This document shows, piece by piece, positions 34,189-47,439 of a stretch of DNA of 64,000 bases. A program made the position numbers and the translations under genes. A model generated the notes under the pieces. It had not been told where the DNA came from and searched no databases. It saw only the letters and a program-made list of their open reading frames with translations. The stretch lies in contig CM075778.1 of the NCBI GenBank assembly GCA_037974665.1, forward strand, positions 29,346,001-29,410,000. Direction: 5' to 3'. Numbering within the stretch: the stretch's first letter is position 1; the number at the start of each line of letters is the position of its first letter. Source of the DNA: Ehretia macrophylla (lineage: Eukaryota > Streptophyta > Magnoliopsida > Boraginales > Ehretiaceae).

Positions 34189-37185
34189 TGTAATACCCCT
34201 ATCAGGTGCGAATCGGGATAAATTGATAAACTATTAAGGAATGATCTATTAGCATTTTAATGCATTTGAATTAAATACGTGATCAAAATGTGTCAAAAGT
34301 GATGCCGGAACATTTAAAATGGATATCGAGTTCAATTAAACAAGTTTTACTTGGAAGTTATGAATCGGTTTTGGGCCAATTTCGGAATAAAAATTGTATT
34401 GATTGGGAAAGCGTTAGGTGGCGAATTATATATGAATGGAAAGCTCTACGAGTCTAGTTTTTAACTCTTCAAATGGATCATGAATTAGAGTCCTCTAACA
34501 TAAGTTATGATTGTTTTAGTGAAATGTGTCAGAGCTGCCTCTAATGACGTGCAAATGCAAACTTTAAGTTGGGGTCATAATAGGAATTGTCAAACTATTC
34601 GGGTTATTTTGTAATTTCTATTTTTGATAACAAATATCTAGAGCCTTCTTTATTTCAAACACATACACACACTATACAAGCTAGACCAAAAATGATCAGG
34701 AGAGAAAGAAGAGAAAAGAAAGAAAGAAGGGAGAAAGGAAGAAGAAAAGAAGGAAGAATCTTGTCATTCTAGCTCCAAACCTTGCTCTATTTTGCATTTT
34801 CTACACATTTGAGGTGAGGGGTTTAATTGTTCCTTGTATTTATTGTATTATTGAAAGAGATAAGTTTATGTCAAGTTATGGAATGGTAGATTTAGCTATG
34901 GAATTGCATATTAGGATGATTAATGAGAAGTAAATATGAAGTATTTGTGTAGTATGTTTTAGAAAGTTATAAGTTTTTGTGTGTGTTGTTGTTGTTGATG
35001 TTTGTTATAGTTGCAAAGTATGTAGATCAAATGCTTGTTAAAATGCTTGAAAGGATATTTTTAGCTTATATAACTAACATACAACTCATATATTTGAATA
35101 TAGAATGCTGAAATTTAGAAGGGAACTCTGCGTAATGATTTTATTTAACCGATTTGATATAGTAAAAGTTATTGGGTGAGGTTGATTTTTGGATATGTTA
35201 TACTAGTCTCATAGTAGAACAAACTTTGTGTTCGGTACATGTTCAAATGGTGTGGTTAAGGTGTTGTTTTAAATCAACTTCAGAGAGGTTCTGTTTCTTG
35301 CGTAATGTTGGTCAGTTTGTGCAATTCTATTCTAAAGGTCATATCTCAATGAATATAGCTCCGAATCGAGTTCCGTTTGATTCTAAAATCATACACATTT
35401 AAAGATTTAAGTCTCTGTGGAATTTTAAAATCTTTGGAGACTTTTAAGATGGTTAACCGAATTAACAAATTCATAACTGTGTCGTCTGAATTTTTCAGCT
35501 TGCATTGTTAAGTGTTTTAAGTTGTATTTGTGGTTAATTGCTATCAGAAAATGGGTAAAATGTGTGTGAATGCAAATAAATGATGTTTTCCTGCTCTAGA
35601 ACCATAATAAGTGATGATTTAATAGTTCTATTGTATCTTTGTACATGTAAGCTTGAGTTATTTATGTTGATGATGTCTTGATCTAGGGTTTGATATAGTT
35701 CATAAGAAGTGAGCTCTTGATGTTAAAAGAGTACATTTATGGCTATATTGACATATATTTTCTTGTTGTTGGGTTTAATTGTTGAAGAATAGTATTGGGT
35801 TGGAAAATGGGAAAATGGCGCTCTACTCAGGGCTAAGGAAGTGAAAAGAAAGGCTCAATTTTGCTTAGCCCCTAATTGTTTTGCATCAATCTTCATCTAA
35901 GGTGATGGAAATCTAACTATTTTCAAAATTTATGGGTTTTCAAGCATGAACGTTAAGTGTGTGCTCATGGTTTTCAAACTATTTCACAACCGAACGAGTG
36001 AACCGATCGAGTTCCTCAACTGGTTAACTCGTCCGGCTGCTACTACCTGTGCTGGTCAAGAGAGTCGGTCGAGTCCCTCAACCGGCTGACTCGTCCGATT
36101 GCTTCTTACATTTTCGTGAATTTCATGTTATAGTGTAGTTAAAAGCATAAGTAATTGCATCGGGTGGTGGCCTACTTTGTTACCTCCAAAATATGTGTAA
36201 TTGATTGATTTAACAATTGATTGTGTGTTATCGAATGGTTGCAACCATTTATTGAGGCATAGTAGTATTATGTCTGTGTTGGGCAGCAGCGGGCTTGCCA
36301 GCGGTTGGTTACACAACCTCCGCATCCTATTCCCTCACTCGCTTGGTCGGTGAAGGCCTTGGGATGTTGGGTCGTAGGTTATCGTGGTACATCTGGAGTA
36401 CACCCACCGATGATATAAGATGATTATCGATATTGCAATCGCATTGGAGCAAAGGAAGTGGGAGTGATAAGGTGGAATGGAAATCGTTTCCTTTTCTTGA
36501 GTAACTATATAGCTTTAATGTAAATTGGTTAAGTGTTTTCATGTTTTCTTAAAATGTTTAGTGCTTACTTATTGCATTGATATATGTTTCATGTCATTCT
36601 TGCATCATGAAAGGTTTTTCCAAAGCTTCTCGTGTGGCTTAAATGTTTCACTGTTAAATGCTTTTACACAATATCAATATTTATACTATTGCTAATCCTG
36701 GTTTATTAAAGATGCTTCCAAATGGTTTTCGAAAATGTTTTCCAAAGCATCTCATGTTTCCCCCTTCACTGAGTTTTATAGCTTACCTCTTTTATTTTAT
36801 AAAATGTTTTCAGGTGAGAGTTTAGGAATATAGGGAATGATGTTCATCAAAGTAGCATAGAGGTGGTTGGAACTTATGTATCCATCTTGTTATCTCCGGT
36901 TAAGTGATCGTTTGTATGGAAAAATATTATAGTATAATTAAGAGTGCATGTAGAAGTTTAATGTAATAAATTCTTGAATTATATTCAATGTAATGGAAGG
37001 GTTTTAATTGCTCTGATGTACTATTTTATAGATATTAGTAAGTGGGTTTGAGTTACTGTATTGTGCCTTAACGAATTTAGGATGAGCGATTTTTTTTACC
37101 CCGTGACATCACGATACCATTAATGTTTTATGAATTTAAAAATATTTTATGATATCAGAGACTTTATTAATAGGGGATTGTAACA
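34189..37185 (+). repeat. Solo LTR C1 (long-LTR gypsy family), 2997 bp
   Basis: Begins TGTAATACCCC, ends GGATTGTAACA, and is flanked by an exact 5-bp repeat ATATC (34184-34188 and 37186-37190). It shares blocks such as GGTACATCTGGAGTAC with the LTRs at 48926, 56722 and 59181. There is no internal retrotransposon sequence, so recombination between two LTRs is the simplest origin. The length and terminal sequences suggest a Del/Tekay-type chromovirus, which is inference. It ends 88 bp past the FAR stop codon. Confidence 0.88.
35990..36115. repeat. Tandem repeat inside LTR C1
   Basis: Two copies of about 65 bp sharing CGAGT(T/C)CCTCAAC and AACTCGTCCG/GACTCGTCCG motifs. These GC-richer units stand out from the LTR. 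Confidence 0.65.
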
Positions 37186-37272
37186 ATATCACTAGACCAA
37201 AGTCCTGGTGCTACACAATCTATTATTGACTTAAAGGATATTGAGTTGCGTACTTCTATGCCCCCAATAAAA

Positions 37273-40200
37273 TTACTTCATCAAGTACTTTTTGACTCCA
37301 TGAAGGTGTATACTCATAAAGTATTCCTCCCACTTAATGCTTTGTGAATCAATGGACAAAATATCAACATCGATGTTGTTTTCTCTTATTATCATCTCCA
37401 ACTTCTCGATATTCGCATCATCAAAGCTGTAAAGAATAAATTTTTATTAATATGAAAATTCCTTCGATCAAGATAAATCAAATTGTAGAAATTTTATCTT
37501 TAAGAGTGAATATTGACAAGATAGACATACATTCCCTTGAAAAACACAAATGATTCGTAAACTTCTGCAAGACGCATAACATAATTCATCCTTCGTTTGA
37601 GTTTGTTATATTGGTCTTCAAAAAGTCCACAGCATACCATATTCACCAACTTTAATACCTAATAGGAAATTAAAATAAATTTGTAAATCATTGTGCCTAA
37701 CTAAAAAATGCAAGTAATTCCAAAAAACAATGTATATGTACTTGTATCGTGTATGATTTGATCTTTGTTGTATGAAGAAGTAATTTGAGACTATCTCTTT
37801 ATTAATAGTATGCCAACAAAAGAATAAGGAGAAAAATATGTACAAATCATTTAATTTGTTGCTTTTTCCTTTCGTAAAAGCTGGCAAGATTATCCTTAAC
37901 TCTTTGTCCTACTTTCAAAATGATTTTCGTGGACAGAGAACTTTTACGTAGAAAATACTTACATAGTAAATGTGTATTTTACAAAGCCCAATATCAATAA
38001 GAAACTAAACCAAAAATATGGCACCTAAGGAAGACCAGCTATTATTCAATTTTTCCTTTCTTTTTGGATATCCCGCTTATCAAAGCAGTGGCAGATGTGT
38101 TTCTCGTCTCAAATAATTTGGAGATTTTGGACGATCATCTAAATAAGGGCCTTAATAATTATATTTTTTCTCAATAAAAAAACTCTAAATTTTCTACTAA
38201 AATAATCATTACAAATAAAAAGACATTTCTCCAATGTTCTTTCTCTTTATTGAGTCTTTCTTCAACATATTTCTTGGGCTTTAATAATTAAGCTTTATTA
38301 AGTCTATTGCATATAAGAAAAATTAATTAAAAAATGAATATAAGTAAAAAAATTAATTATTTCAAGTTAAGATATATATAAGTATGTAAACAATATCAAA
38401 ATTTATCAAATAAAAAAACAAAAAGAAGAGTTGAATGTATACCTCTATGCTTTTTTTCTTGGGCCAACCCTGCTTTCTTATATCATATGCAAAATTAATA
38501 TCACAATAAACAAAAATTATTTAAGTACTAGCCTTCAATAGTTGGGTCTTCAATAGTTCAAAAATCGATTAAGTACTGGCCGTTTGACAATTTTTTTTTT
38601 TTTTTTTTAACTTGGGGCCCCCAAGCTAAGGGGACCTTGGGCACAGGCCCAAGCTGCCCATAGCGCAGCTTGGGCCGGGTCTAGCTAAAAAAAACAAAAA
38701 GTTAAATTTTATGTATTTTTTTTGTAAAAAAAGTTATATATATATATATATATAGTTTCAAAATTATGAATTTTTGCCCTTATTGAAAAAAAAATCTTAA
38801 ATCCTCTCTTGTATAAAAACAAGAACTATATAGCGGACATGTTGGTGGTGAAAATGACTAATTTGGATCATGACATCTCTAATATATTCCATGCAGAATG
38901 AAGAATATCTCATGACATCTCTAATATATAAATATATATATACACACACATATATAGTTAAAAAATCATAAATTTTAGCCTTTATTGAGAAAAATTTCGG
39001 AATCCTCCCCTGTATAAAAGAATAAGAAGTATTTAGTGGACATGATGGTGATGAAAATGATTAATTTGGATCATGACATCTCTAATATACTCCATGTAGA
39101 AGAATATCTCATGTATTTGGATCAACTAAATATACATGGCTGAGGTCGGAAAGTTTGTGTAATATTACTTTGTGATGAAAGAGAAAGTTTGGTATTATGA
39201 CAACTGACCTTCATGAGTGGTAGAAGACGAACCATAAAATATTTGTGGAAGCTCGCCATGGTTCTTAATATTTTGGGTTTCGGGACTTTCACAAGTTTTC
39301 CACTAGCATTAGTCCATGGATTATTTGTGAAATAATTAAAGGCAAATTTGTAAAGGTCAGCATAAGTTAGAGGATTCCTTTGAGAATAACTAATATGATA
39401 AATGAGTGGTTGAGGCAGCTGATGTGCATGTACGACCATCACAGCAAGAATAAAGTGCACTACCATATCACCTGGTATCTGTATGGAATTCTAATAAATC
39501 AAATATGTACTCTTGAAAAGTTCTTCAAATGAAGAAACATTCATAATTATTAAACTAAAGAAACTAATAGATTAATCAACATTACCGCATCACTTATTAA
39601 CTCTCGATCACCAAACATGACCTTCAATTTTCCTTGACCATAAGCAATGAAAAATCCATCCATAGTTCTGTCATGGCAAGTTTTCCATAGAACACGAATA
39701 CGTTATCAAATATCTTAGCTTATTATTAGGAACTGTAAAACACCACATAGCCACTGAAGTTTTTCATCTTTCCATAGCCAAGTAAATAAATATATAAATA
39801 AACTGGCAGAACGAATTCTGTTTGAATTTACATTCTCATGTAATTAATAGGAGAGTTTGGCCATCATATTTCCTACTTTTTGAATACCAAAAACTTAATT
39901 TATATCAAATTGTTAAAAATATTTATAACTACACTTTATGTATAGTTGTAATTTTTAATTTTTTTTTTTACATCTATATATATTTAGTTTTATTTAAAAC
40001 AAGATCCCAGATTATTTGGATAACCTAATCTTGCCATAAAGTGAATGAAATTTGTAAATCTAGCTTTTCACTCTTTCATAGGTGGCTAATACCCTCTCTG
40101 TAAATTATTAAACTTGACTTACGCTCAAAATCATCAAGATTTCGCTCCTAGAAACTATGGCTCAATTACGATTGCCTACATAAATTTACAATTCTGCATT

Positions 40201-41581
40201 AGGTCAAAATGAGAAACACCTAAAAATGAGATTCAAAGATAATAATAGGTTGATTACATATGTATCTTGATTTTTTCTTAATAAGATTCAAGCAGGCACA
40301 TCTTTTTAAAATTTACCTTCTATTACTGAAAATCCTTTATACTCGCTCAATTTTGTCATTCTAAATCACCAATCAAACTTTGCAATATTATCACAACATT
40401 TTGACCAATTTTGACCTTAAAATTAAAGGTAAATCTCATCAGAGACTACTAAACAGGTATAATGTTTCAAACCATTAATTCTCTAAATTTCTCTTGTTTC
40501 AAATTACCAACTAAACTTTCACTTGGCCCTAATAAGTTATTCCATTTATTTTCCAAGTTAACACCAAACAGTTTTGAGGTTTGAACTTTAATCATTTTGA
40601 TGTGTACAAATGACATTTAATCCATAGTATTAATCTTACTGAACAAAATAACTTATCTAAAATAATAAAAATTTTAGTAGGCTATTTGCAACTTGATACA
40701 TGTTTAATGGCTTCAGGTGTATTTCATTCAATAGAAGTTTAAAGAGGTGAATAGGGTCCTAAATAACGTGAGATATGTAAAAAGCAGGTCTGATTACGTA
40801 TATTCCTAATCCTAAATGGCCTTTTATTTGGTAGGTAATATCGATGAAACTACCGCGAAGGCTAGGAACTTAGAAATGGAGAGCAATCCCCGTAATTTGA
40901 TCTTCATTGGCCTTGTTGTCCGCTGATTGGTTACTTTCAACTCAAATTAATAGTTTAAAGCCACGAGGCGCGTCAGTTTCAGGAGTAAAATAAATATCTG
41001 ATTGTTTCTACACAGATCACATAACACTACCCACTATTTCCATTGTACCAGCCCTTTTTTTTTTCTACAAATTCCACACTCCAAACAATTTGTCATGACA
41101 TGCACACTTGCACACACTTATAATAGTTACCTATATCTATGAGCACGTTTTACCTTTCCATAACCCAACTCTCCCACTACCATGAACATCAAGATATCAT
41201 GTCCAACACACAAATTATGATTCTCCGAAAAGAAGACCACCTATGAACACACACATTCAATCCATCATCACCACATTTTACCACCACCACTAGACAACGC
41301 CTTAACTCCACAAAATTCCCCAACTAAATTGTAGAAATTTTACCAACACAACTTAGGTGGCGATTGGTATGATGGAATGAGTTAGGAATGAAATAGAATT
41401 CCCAACTTTGCTCTTTCTATACTTGGTATAAAGTAATGAATATGAGAATATCATTCTCTAGGTAATGCAATTCCCACATGGGATTAGCGCATTCTCACGT
41501 CATTGAGAATTAATTCATTTTTCAAATGATCAAAATACCATTTCGAAATGACATGTATATAATAACAAAAGTCAATCCCTC

Positions 41582-41625
<44 letters not shown>

Positions 41626-41646
41626 GTTATTGTTATTGTTATTATT

Positions 41647-41694
<48 letters not shown>

Positions 41695-41938
41695 ATTGTT
41701 GTTATTATTATTATTATTATTTTTTTTTTGTTATTATTCTTATATTTTTATTATTATTATCATTATTTATTATAGTTATTCTTGTATTATTATTATCGTT
41801 ATTTATTATAGTTATTCTTGTATTATTATTACTATTATTGTTGTTGTTGTTTGTTGTTGTTGTTGTTGTTATTATTATCATTATTTCATACTTGGTATGA
41901 AATAATGAATATTATCACTATTGTTGTTGTTGTTGTTG

Positions 41939-42007
<69 letters not shown>

Positions 42008-45000
42008 CACTAGTTGAAAGATTCCAAAACTTTGTTACCTTAAGCCTTCAATCCAGCCAGGAAAAGGTTCTTTGATAGTACTTGTTATAATTGTTGGACG
42101 AAAGATAATGATATCCAAATTTTCCTTTAGATGTCCTAAAAGCATCTCCCCCATTGCTTTAGTAAATGTATACGTGTTTGGCCATCCATGTATAGTTGCC
42201 CTGAAGAAATTCTTCATGTAAGAACTAAATAAAATACAAATTGGTATAGTGAACAAACAAAACACAAGTTGAGTTTATGGAGAAAGAATAGTGAAGAAAG
42301 AAAAAGCAATTTTTGTTTTTTTAGAATTGTGTGAATCAATAAAAACTATTTTGATCCAAAAAAAAAAAGGACACATGATCATGTGAAATAGAAGGAGCTA
42401 AAAAAGTAAATTAGAGAAGTTCGTTTACTATCCATTAGTGATACCATTATCTTAGAAGTAATCCTAGATGTCACGCTATTTTTATCACACATATATCACC
42501 TCTTATATATATGCCTAGTTGGCATGTTAACTTAATAATTTTTTTTAATTTTCTTTCTTCTTTTAACATACCAACTAAGCATACATATAGGACCGGATGT
42601 AATGTTTGGGTGATAAAAATAATCATACATAATAAGTCTTGTCCATGACATATGATCCCTCTCTGGCTATTGATATTCGAGAAATTAGGAAAAAGAAAAT
42701 GATGCTCAATCTTGCATATGATCCCGCTCAGAGTTTCCTAGAAGTGATTACATGATTCTTGTATATGCATGTAAGTGGGAGGCCTACCATGCAGCTCGGA
42801 TAACACTCATGATGGTTATGTCTTAGTATTCAGAATGAACGAAGCTTAATTGCATTTTTACTCATGTAATGCTACTAAAACTTTTATTGTTGATAAGTTC
42901 ATCAATTGTTTCTTTTTTAGTAATAATGAAAATCTGAATTCACATACATCATGCCCATCAAGGACAGACGTGTATTGAGATGAGTAGGGCAGTATTTTTT
43001 AAAGAAATGTGCATGCATAAAGTACGTACTTTTAGTCTGAGAATTCAATTTAGATCCCAATAAAAAACATTATTTGTATGTTATATCATATTGTGTGTTT
43101 TTAGTTTACACTGAACAAAAATCTTAAATTTGCACTAATTGTGTGTTTTAGATAGATACTAACCTTTGTTTGCCTAACTCTTTCAAGGCTGATGTTATAT
43201 CCTTTTCAGTAGCTTGCTGAGCTCGAAGTTCTCTTAGTCTTTCATCCACTAGCTTCTTCTCTGCATCAATATCAAGATACTCTCCTATTTGGAAAAGTTT
43301 CTCTGGTATGATTCCTATCTTCTGATCACCGCAAACATAGGCTACACAGTGATGTAACTTTTAAGCATTAACACGTGCTTTTATATGTTCAAATTTGGAA
43401 TTTTATGAAGCAATCTTAACAATTTTAACACGTGGCAGAGACTACGTCTCCAACAAGTCCTAAGGGGATTACTTATAGGAGTAAATGTCATTTTTCCCAT
43501 GAGGTTAGCTATAAATCCCAAACTCCCCGTGTTTTTAATATTACCCAAATTAACCCATGACACCTATATCTATCAAACAAACCTTAAGCTTAAGAGTAAT
43601 TGTGCCTTTTCATTTTTAGACAAAATTAAAATAATATCAAAGTTCTACATTAATGTGGAAAAAGCAAAATGTTAACATTTTTATTTTTCTATTAATTGAT
43701 ATTGTTGAACGATAAGAATAATATCTGGGTGCAATTGTATGCTAATTCTTTGATAGGGTTATGAGGATGAAAAAATATTTCAGGGGATTTATTGTTCTTT
43801 TAGTTACAATTTTCTTTCTTTTCGTATCGAGATGTTTTCGAGATGCTTATGAGTTAAAGTTGTGCAGCAAGTTTGTTATTAATGATTGGCCATCTTCTGA
43901 GTTTAATGTAAAATTTATAGCAAAACGCTCTGGTAACATTTTTTTTTTTTCAAGTTCTCTGATTATACTGTATTTACTGTGTTTGGCCATGTGGGTTGCG
44001 GCATTTGAGTTGGCAATATGTGATTAAAATCGTGATAGTCATAGCTTCCTTAAGTATTTTTTTTAATTTGGTCTAAAAATAAAAAGACACAATCACCCTT
44101 AAGTACTAAGGCTTGTTTACCAGATATAAGTGTCACGGGGGAATTTGGGTGATACAAAAAACACATAAGGGAGTTTGGAAAATAGAGGCGAGACTTGAAC
44201 TCACAATTTGAACTCCGATACTATTTTAAGTAACTATTTGATTAAAAAATTTAAATTATTAAATAGTGTGTAATTAATTAATTTAATGTGTTGAAAGCTA
44301 GTACTAACCAGTAGATATATGGATAAGCAGCTCTACTTTCGAACATTTTTTGGCGAAGTTTAGAACATTCACTGTTCCGAAAGCATTGATACCCAAGGCA
44401 ACATCATACCTGAACATTAACACCAAAAGACGAAGAGTTAAACTTCATTCCTCTTGCTGGATATTCAACCTATACTTCTAATATTACCTTTCGAAAAACC
44501 TTGTTGTGGCAGCAGAATTAACAACAACATCTATTTCTCTCCACATATCATTTCTCAAATCGGAATCTTGAATCCCTAAGTTCTCACAAGCAACGTCACC
44601 AGGAACTGGAACCAGTTTGTCAGCGAGAAGAGGTATCAAGTTGGCACCCCATTTCTCCTTTAAGACTTTAAATAGCTCGGTTTCAATGACCTGCACGTAC
44701 ATAATAACATGGTTCCTTAAAGCCTTCTGTAGTCTATTGTAATTTACAGAAAAAAAAAATTTTCATCATTCATTTATCAACTTCTATGTAGATACTTAAT
44801 TGGCATGATAAAATAACAATTTTTTTTTTTTATTTCTCTCTTCTTTTTGCATGCCCCAACTGACCATTTACATATGAGAGATGATAAATAAGTGAAAGAA
44901 ATGGGGTAATATCTAGCATTTCGCTTAGTTACAAAAATCATTACAGCATAAGAAGTAGGCTATAAAGCACTAGTGAAAGGAAAAGAAAGACATTCATATC

Positions 45001-45432
45001 CTAGCGTAGGAGTGATAGGACAAATGGAAGGCACAAAAGTATAGAAACGACTGTAAAAGAGCGAATGGTGACACAGCCAAAATGTTGATATCGTAAAGAT
45101 GCTTATTGCTTAATCCACTTAAAAGATGTGAAGGTACGAACCTCATCATATAATCTTTGTGTAGAAGGAAGAGCTTGTTGATGTTTGGTTGAATGCGAAG
45201 TATCCGTTCCACTAGCACTGCATCGAAATCATAGTCATGCGAATTACTTTATAGAAGTTACTCTACGAAGTTATAACTATGTGGGGCTCCAAATTACAAA
45301 AGCTGGAGGGAAGAATTTGCTGAAACTCCATAAAACGCTAAAATAGAGAGTACCCTTTGCTAGAAAGCCAGTGGCGCCTGTGATCAATATAGTCTTGCCC
45401 TCAAGAAACTGATAAATGCTGCCGGATTCCAT
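37273..45432 (-). CDS. FAR: Fatty acyl-CoA reductase (alcohol-forming), ten exons
   Basis: Exons, read on the minus strand: 45432-45354, 45217-45142 (or 45138), 44690-44488, 44409-44309, 43341-43164, 42200-42039, 39667-39586, 39478-39209, 37658-37531, 37426-37273. All borders are GT-AG. The product reduces long-chain acyl-CoA to primary alcohol with NADPH, for wax, suberin or pollen-wall lipids. Visible are the Rossmann motif TGATGFLA (about residues 18-25), [10 protein letters not shown], the catalytic YTFTK (Y-x3-K, about 224-228), and the C-terminal 'sterile' domain ending GVKKYLMK. Total is 478 residues against roughly 490-500 usual. There is no plastid targeting extension, so an ER type of the CER4 kind is likely. 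Exon 2 lacks about 11 codons after INKLFLL. With the normal donor the frame is lost; a donor 4 bp downstream restores it. It may be altered or a pseudogene. Confidence 0.88.
38588..38690 (-). mobile_element. SINE-like retroposon in FAR intron 8
   Basis: A T-run of about 18 at 38590-38608 followed by a GC-rich block of GGGCCC and CCAAGCTGC motifs reads on the minus strand as a short sequence ending in poly-A. The GC-rich body contrasts with the intron. No target duplication was resolved. Confidence 0.4.
38738..39112. repeat. Tandem duplication of about 185 bp in FAR intron 8
   Basis: Two copies share AATTTGGATCATGACATCTC, AATCCTC(T/C)C and a leading TA repeat. They are diverged by scattered substitutions and small indels. 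Confidence 0.8.
41581..42009. repeat. TTA/TTG microsatellite in FAR intron 6
   Basis: About 430 bp of TTA and TTG trinucleotide blocks with short interruptions. The string ATACTTGGTAT(A/G)AA(G/A)TAATGAATAT occurs both before (41430s) and within it (41885-41912), so the array grew inside a small repeat. Confidence 0.95.
42475..42640. mobile_element. Palindromic MITE in FAR intron 5
   Basis: Arms around TATGCCTAGTTGGCATGTTAA and TTAACATACCAACTAAGCATA face each other, with outer arms TTATCACAC and GGGTGATAA. A fold-back element; target duplication not resolved. Confidence 0.55.
43495..44180. mobile_element. TIR element in FAR intron 4
   Basis: About 130-bp inverted arms (43498-43640 and 44057-44180) share CCCAAACTCCC, ATTACCCAAATT/ATCACCCAAATT and TTTTTAGAC(A/C)AAATTAAA. 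The size and arms suggest a MULE-derived non-autonomous element. The open frame between the arms (43761-44027) is not recognised. Confidence 0.65.
45138..45217 (-). other. FAR exon 2 with internal deletion
   Basis: The exon starts [19 protein letters not shown], then jumps to bases that in another frame read STQRLYDE, the usual end of this exon. The family normally has about eleven more residues here, including the basic residue at the end of the strand that helps hold the NADPH phosphate. The expected donor after GATGAG gives a frameshift; GTACCT four bases on keeps the frame as HKDYMMRF joined to VIETELFK. Confidence 0.75.
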
Positions 45433-45796
45433 TTGTGAAACTGATAAATGGACTCACGTGATATGATTTGCGGATTCAAATCAAACACCCATGTTTTTAT
45501 ATGCATTACCGATGCCTTTATATACAAGCAAACTTTTTCTGCTTTGGCTTAAAAAAGGTCATTGGAATCGTCGCGCCATAGAATAGATATGCTACTTGCC
45601 ATTCGGGGCAACATATAGGGGACAACATAGAGTATGCTGCTAGCAATTCAGGGGTGCCGCGTTCCCCTATGTTAGGAGTTATTCCAGAAGGTGGTGGGTC
45701 AAATTCACAAACCGTTCCAGCTTGTTTGGATTACATTTTTTAAAGGAAAGTAAATTCTTGGGGGAGGGATTAAGGATTTTTTTCTCCTATTTGGAT
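45433..45796. other. FAR upstream region
   Basis: Holds the TATA candidates and otherwise unassigned sequence up to a hAT insertion at 45797, so the proximal promoter may be only about 360 bp before transposon sequence begins. Confidence 0.5.
45516..45524 (-). promoter_or_regulatory. Putative TATA box of FAR
   Basis: TATATAAAG on the minus strand, 84 bp before the ATG. A second candidate, ATATAAAAA, lies about 15-30 bp nearer the start. Confidence 0.5.
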
Positions 45797-46506
45797 TAAG
45801 AATGATAGCGGTTCAGTTAACTGTGGCTTCTGAAAAAATTGAAATCGAAACTGTTTGGCATAATCGAAACTCGAAATCGAAACCGAAATCGAAACCGAAA
45901 ATTGATAGTTTTAAAAATCATTATCCAAAACCGAAACCAACAAATATAATAAAACCATGGATAACCGAAACCGAAACCACTAATTTAAAAAAAAATTAAT
46001 TTAAATAGAAAAAAAGTCCAAAAATATGAAAAAAAAAATATTAATTTAAATATAACAAAAATTAAAAATACAATAAATCAAAATTCATAAATATTAATTT
46101 AACTTGTTTTAGTTGGGCACTTGGGCTAAGCCCAATAATTTTTTGTTGTTGTTTATTTTTGAATAATTGTATTGGGCCTTATTTTTTTTTATTAATAGCC
46201 AATTTTTAATTCTTTATTGATATAATTTTAGATATTAGTATAAAAATATTTTTTTATATTTTCATCAACTATAAATATTATATTATATATGTAGATATAT
46301 ACATTATATATTATATAATAAATTAATAATCAAATTTTGGGTTTCGATTTTTTTAACGCTTAAAACTAAAATCTATCGGTTTACCCGTCAGTTACTACTT
46401 ATAAAAACCAAAACCTATCGGTTTATCCATCGATTTTTGTTATCGGGTTTTTATTGGGCAGTTACCTACCGATTTCGGTTACAGCGGTTACCTATTGTCA
46501 TCCCTA
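45797..46506. mobile_element. Non-autonomous hAT element upstream of FAR
   Basis: Flanked by the exact 8-bp repeat ATTTGGAT (45789-45796 and 46507-46514). The right end TTGTCATCCCTA matches the terminus of the hAT element at 7611-8811; the left end TAAGAATGATAGCGG is more diverged. GAAACCGAAA/CGGTTT subterminal motifs are abundant. No transposase. Confidence 0.85.
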
Positions 46507-46631
46507 ATTTGGATTGCATTTTAAGATTTAGTAAAGGATTTAGAGGGATTTCAAAATCCCTCCATTTCCTTTAATAAGAAGCATTTTACAATCCTTTCAA
46601 TTTGGGGTAAAATGGAGGGAAAGCTAAGAGT

Positions 46632-47081
46632 TGAGTCATTTTATAACAAACGAATGGGCTTTACCCTCATTTTGGATAAACATGAAACTGTTTTAGTATT
46701 ATAAGAGTTGAAAGATTTCTCCAATTTTCACGTATTCCTTTAGTTTTCTTCCTAAAACCATATCATATCTACAATATATATGCATGGTGTGTGAGGATTC
46801 TTTCAATATTGGCATCGTGACTTGAATATAATTAAAGTTTGCCGGTAGAAGAATTTGTAGAGGCCATTCGTTATATGCGCAATATTGGTGAACATTTAGT
46901 TGGTTTAGTGGTGAGTAGTTGGTGTAGGTGTCGGATTATAATAGTGGCATTATAAATATTACTGGAGATTATGGGAAGCTTGCAAATATATTGCAATCAG
47001 GGGAGAAGGAATAGAGAATATAATATTTGACTATTAGGGTAAATTTTACAAATAGTGTTCATTGTTTATACTAATTTTTTA
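46632..47081. repeat. Duplicated segment, copy 2 (left part)
   Basis: Matches 2330-2900. The sequence resumes at 56285 after the MULE insertion. Shared runs include AAACGAATGGGCTTTA and GGCCATTCGTTATATG. Confidence 0.8.
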
Positions 47082-47439
47082 GGAGAAAAAATCACGTTAC
47101 CCCACTGTGTTATAGAAAACTATCATGTTACCCCCTTATGTTCTCAAAACTATCAAAAACACCCCCGTGTTTTCAAAAACTTATCACACTGCCCCCTTCT
47201 GTTTATTTTTCGCTAACACCGTTTGAAAAATAGCTGAAGTGACTGAATTGCCCCTCCTTTAATATACTTTGTTAGAGAGAGAAAAAGGTCAAAATCCCTA
47301 ATTCCTAACTTCACAAAATCGAAGAGAGAGAACAGACTCCAAACTTTGCCCTAAATCACGCAACGAAGACTAAATCCGTGCTAATTGGAGGCTAAATCGT
47401 GTGTTGAAGAGTAAGAGCTTAAGGCCGATCAAGGTATGT

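Noticed and set aside
41526..42075. Overlapping open frames rich in Y, C or L
   Set aside because: Translations of the TTA/TTG microsatellite; no biological coding signal.
43761..44027. 88-codon open frame inside the FAR intron 4 element
   Set aside because: Hydrophobic and AT-driven, no recognised family, lies between TIR arms of a non-autonomous element.
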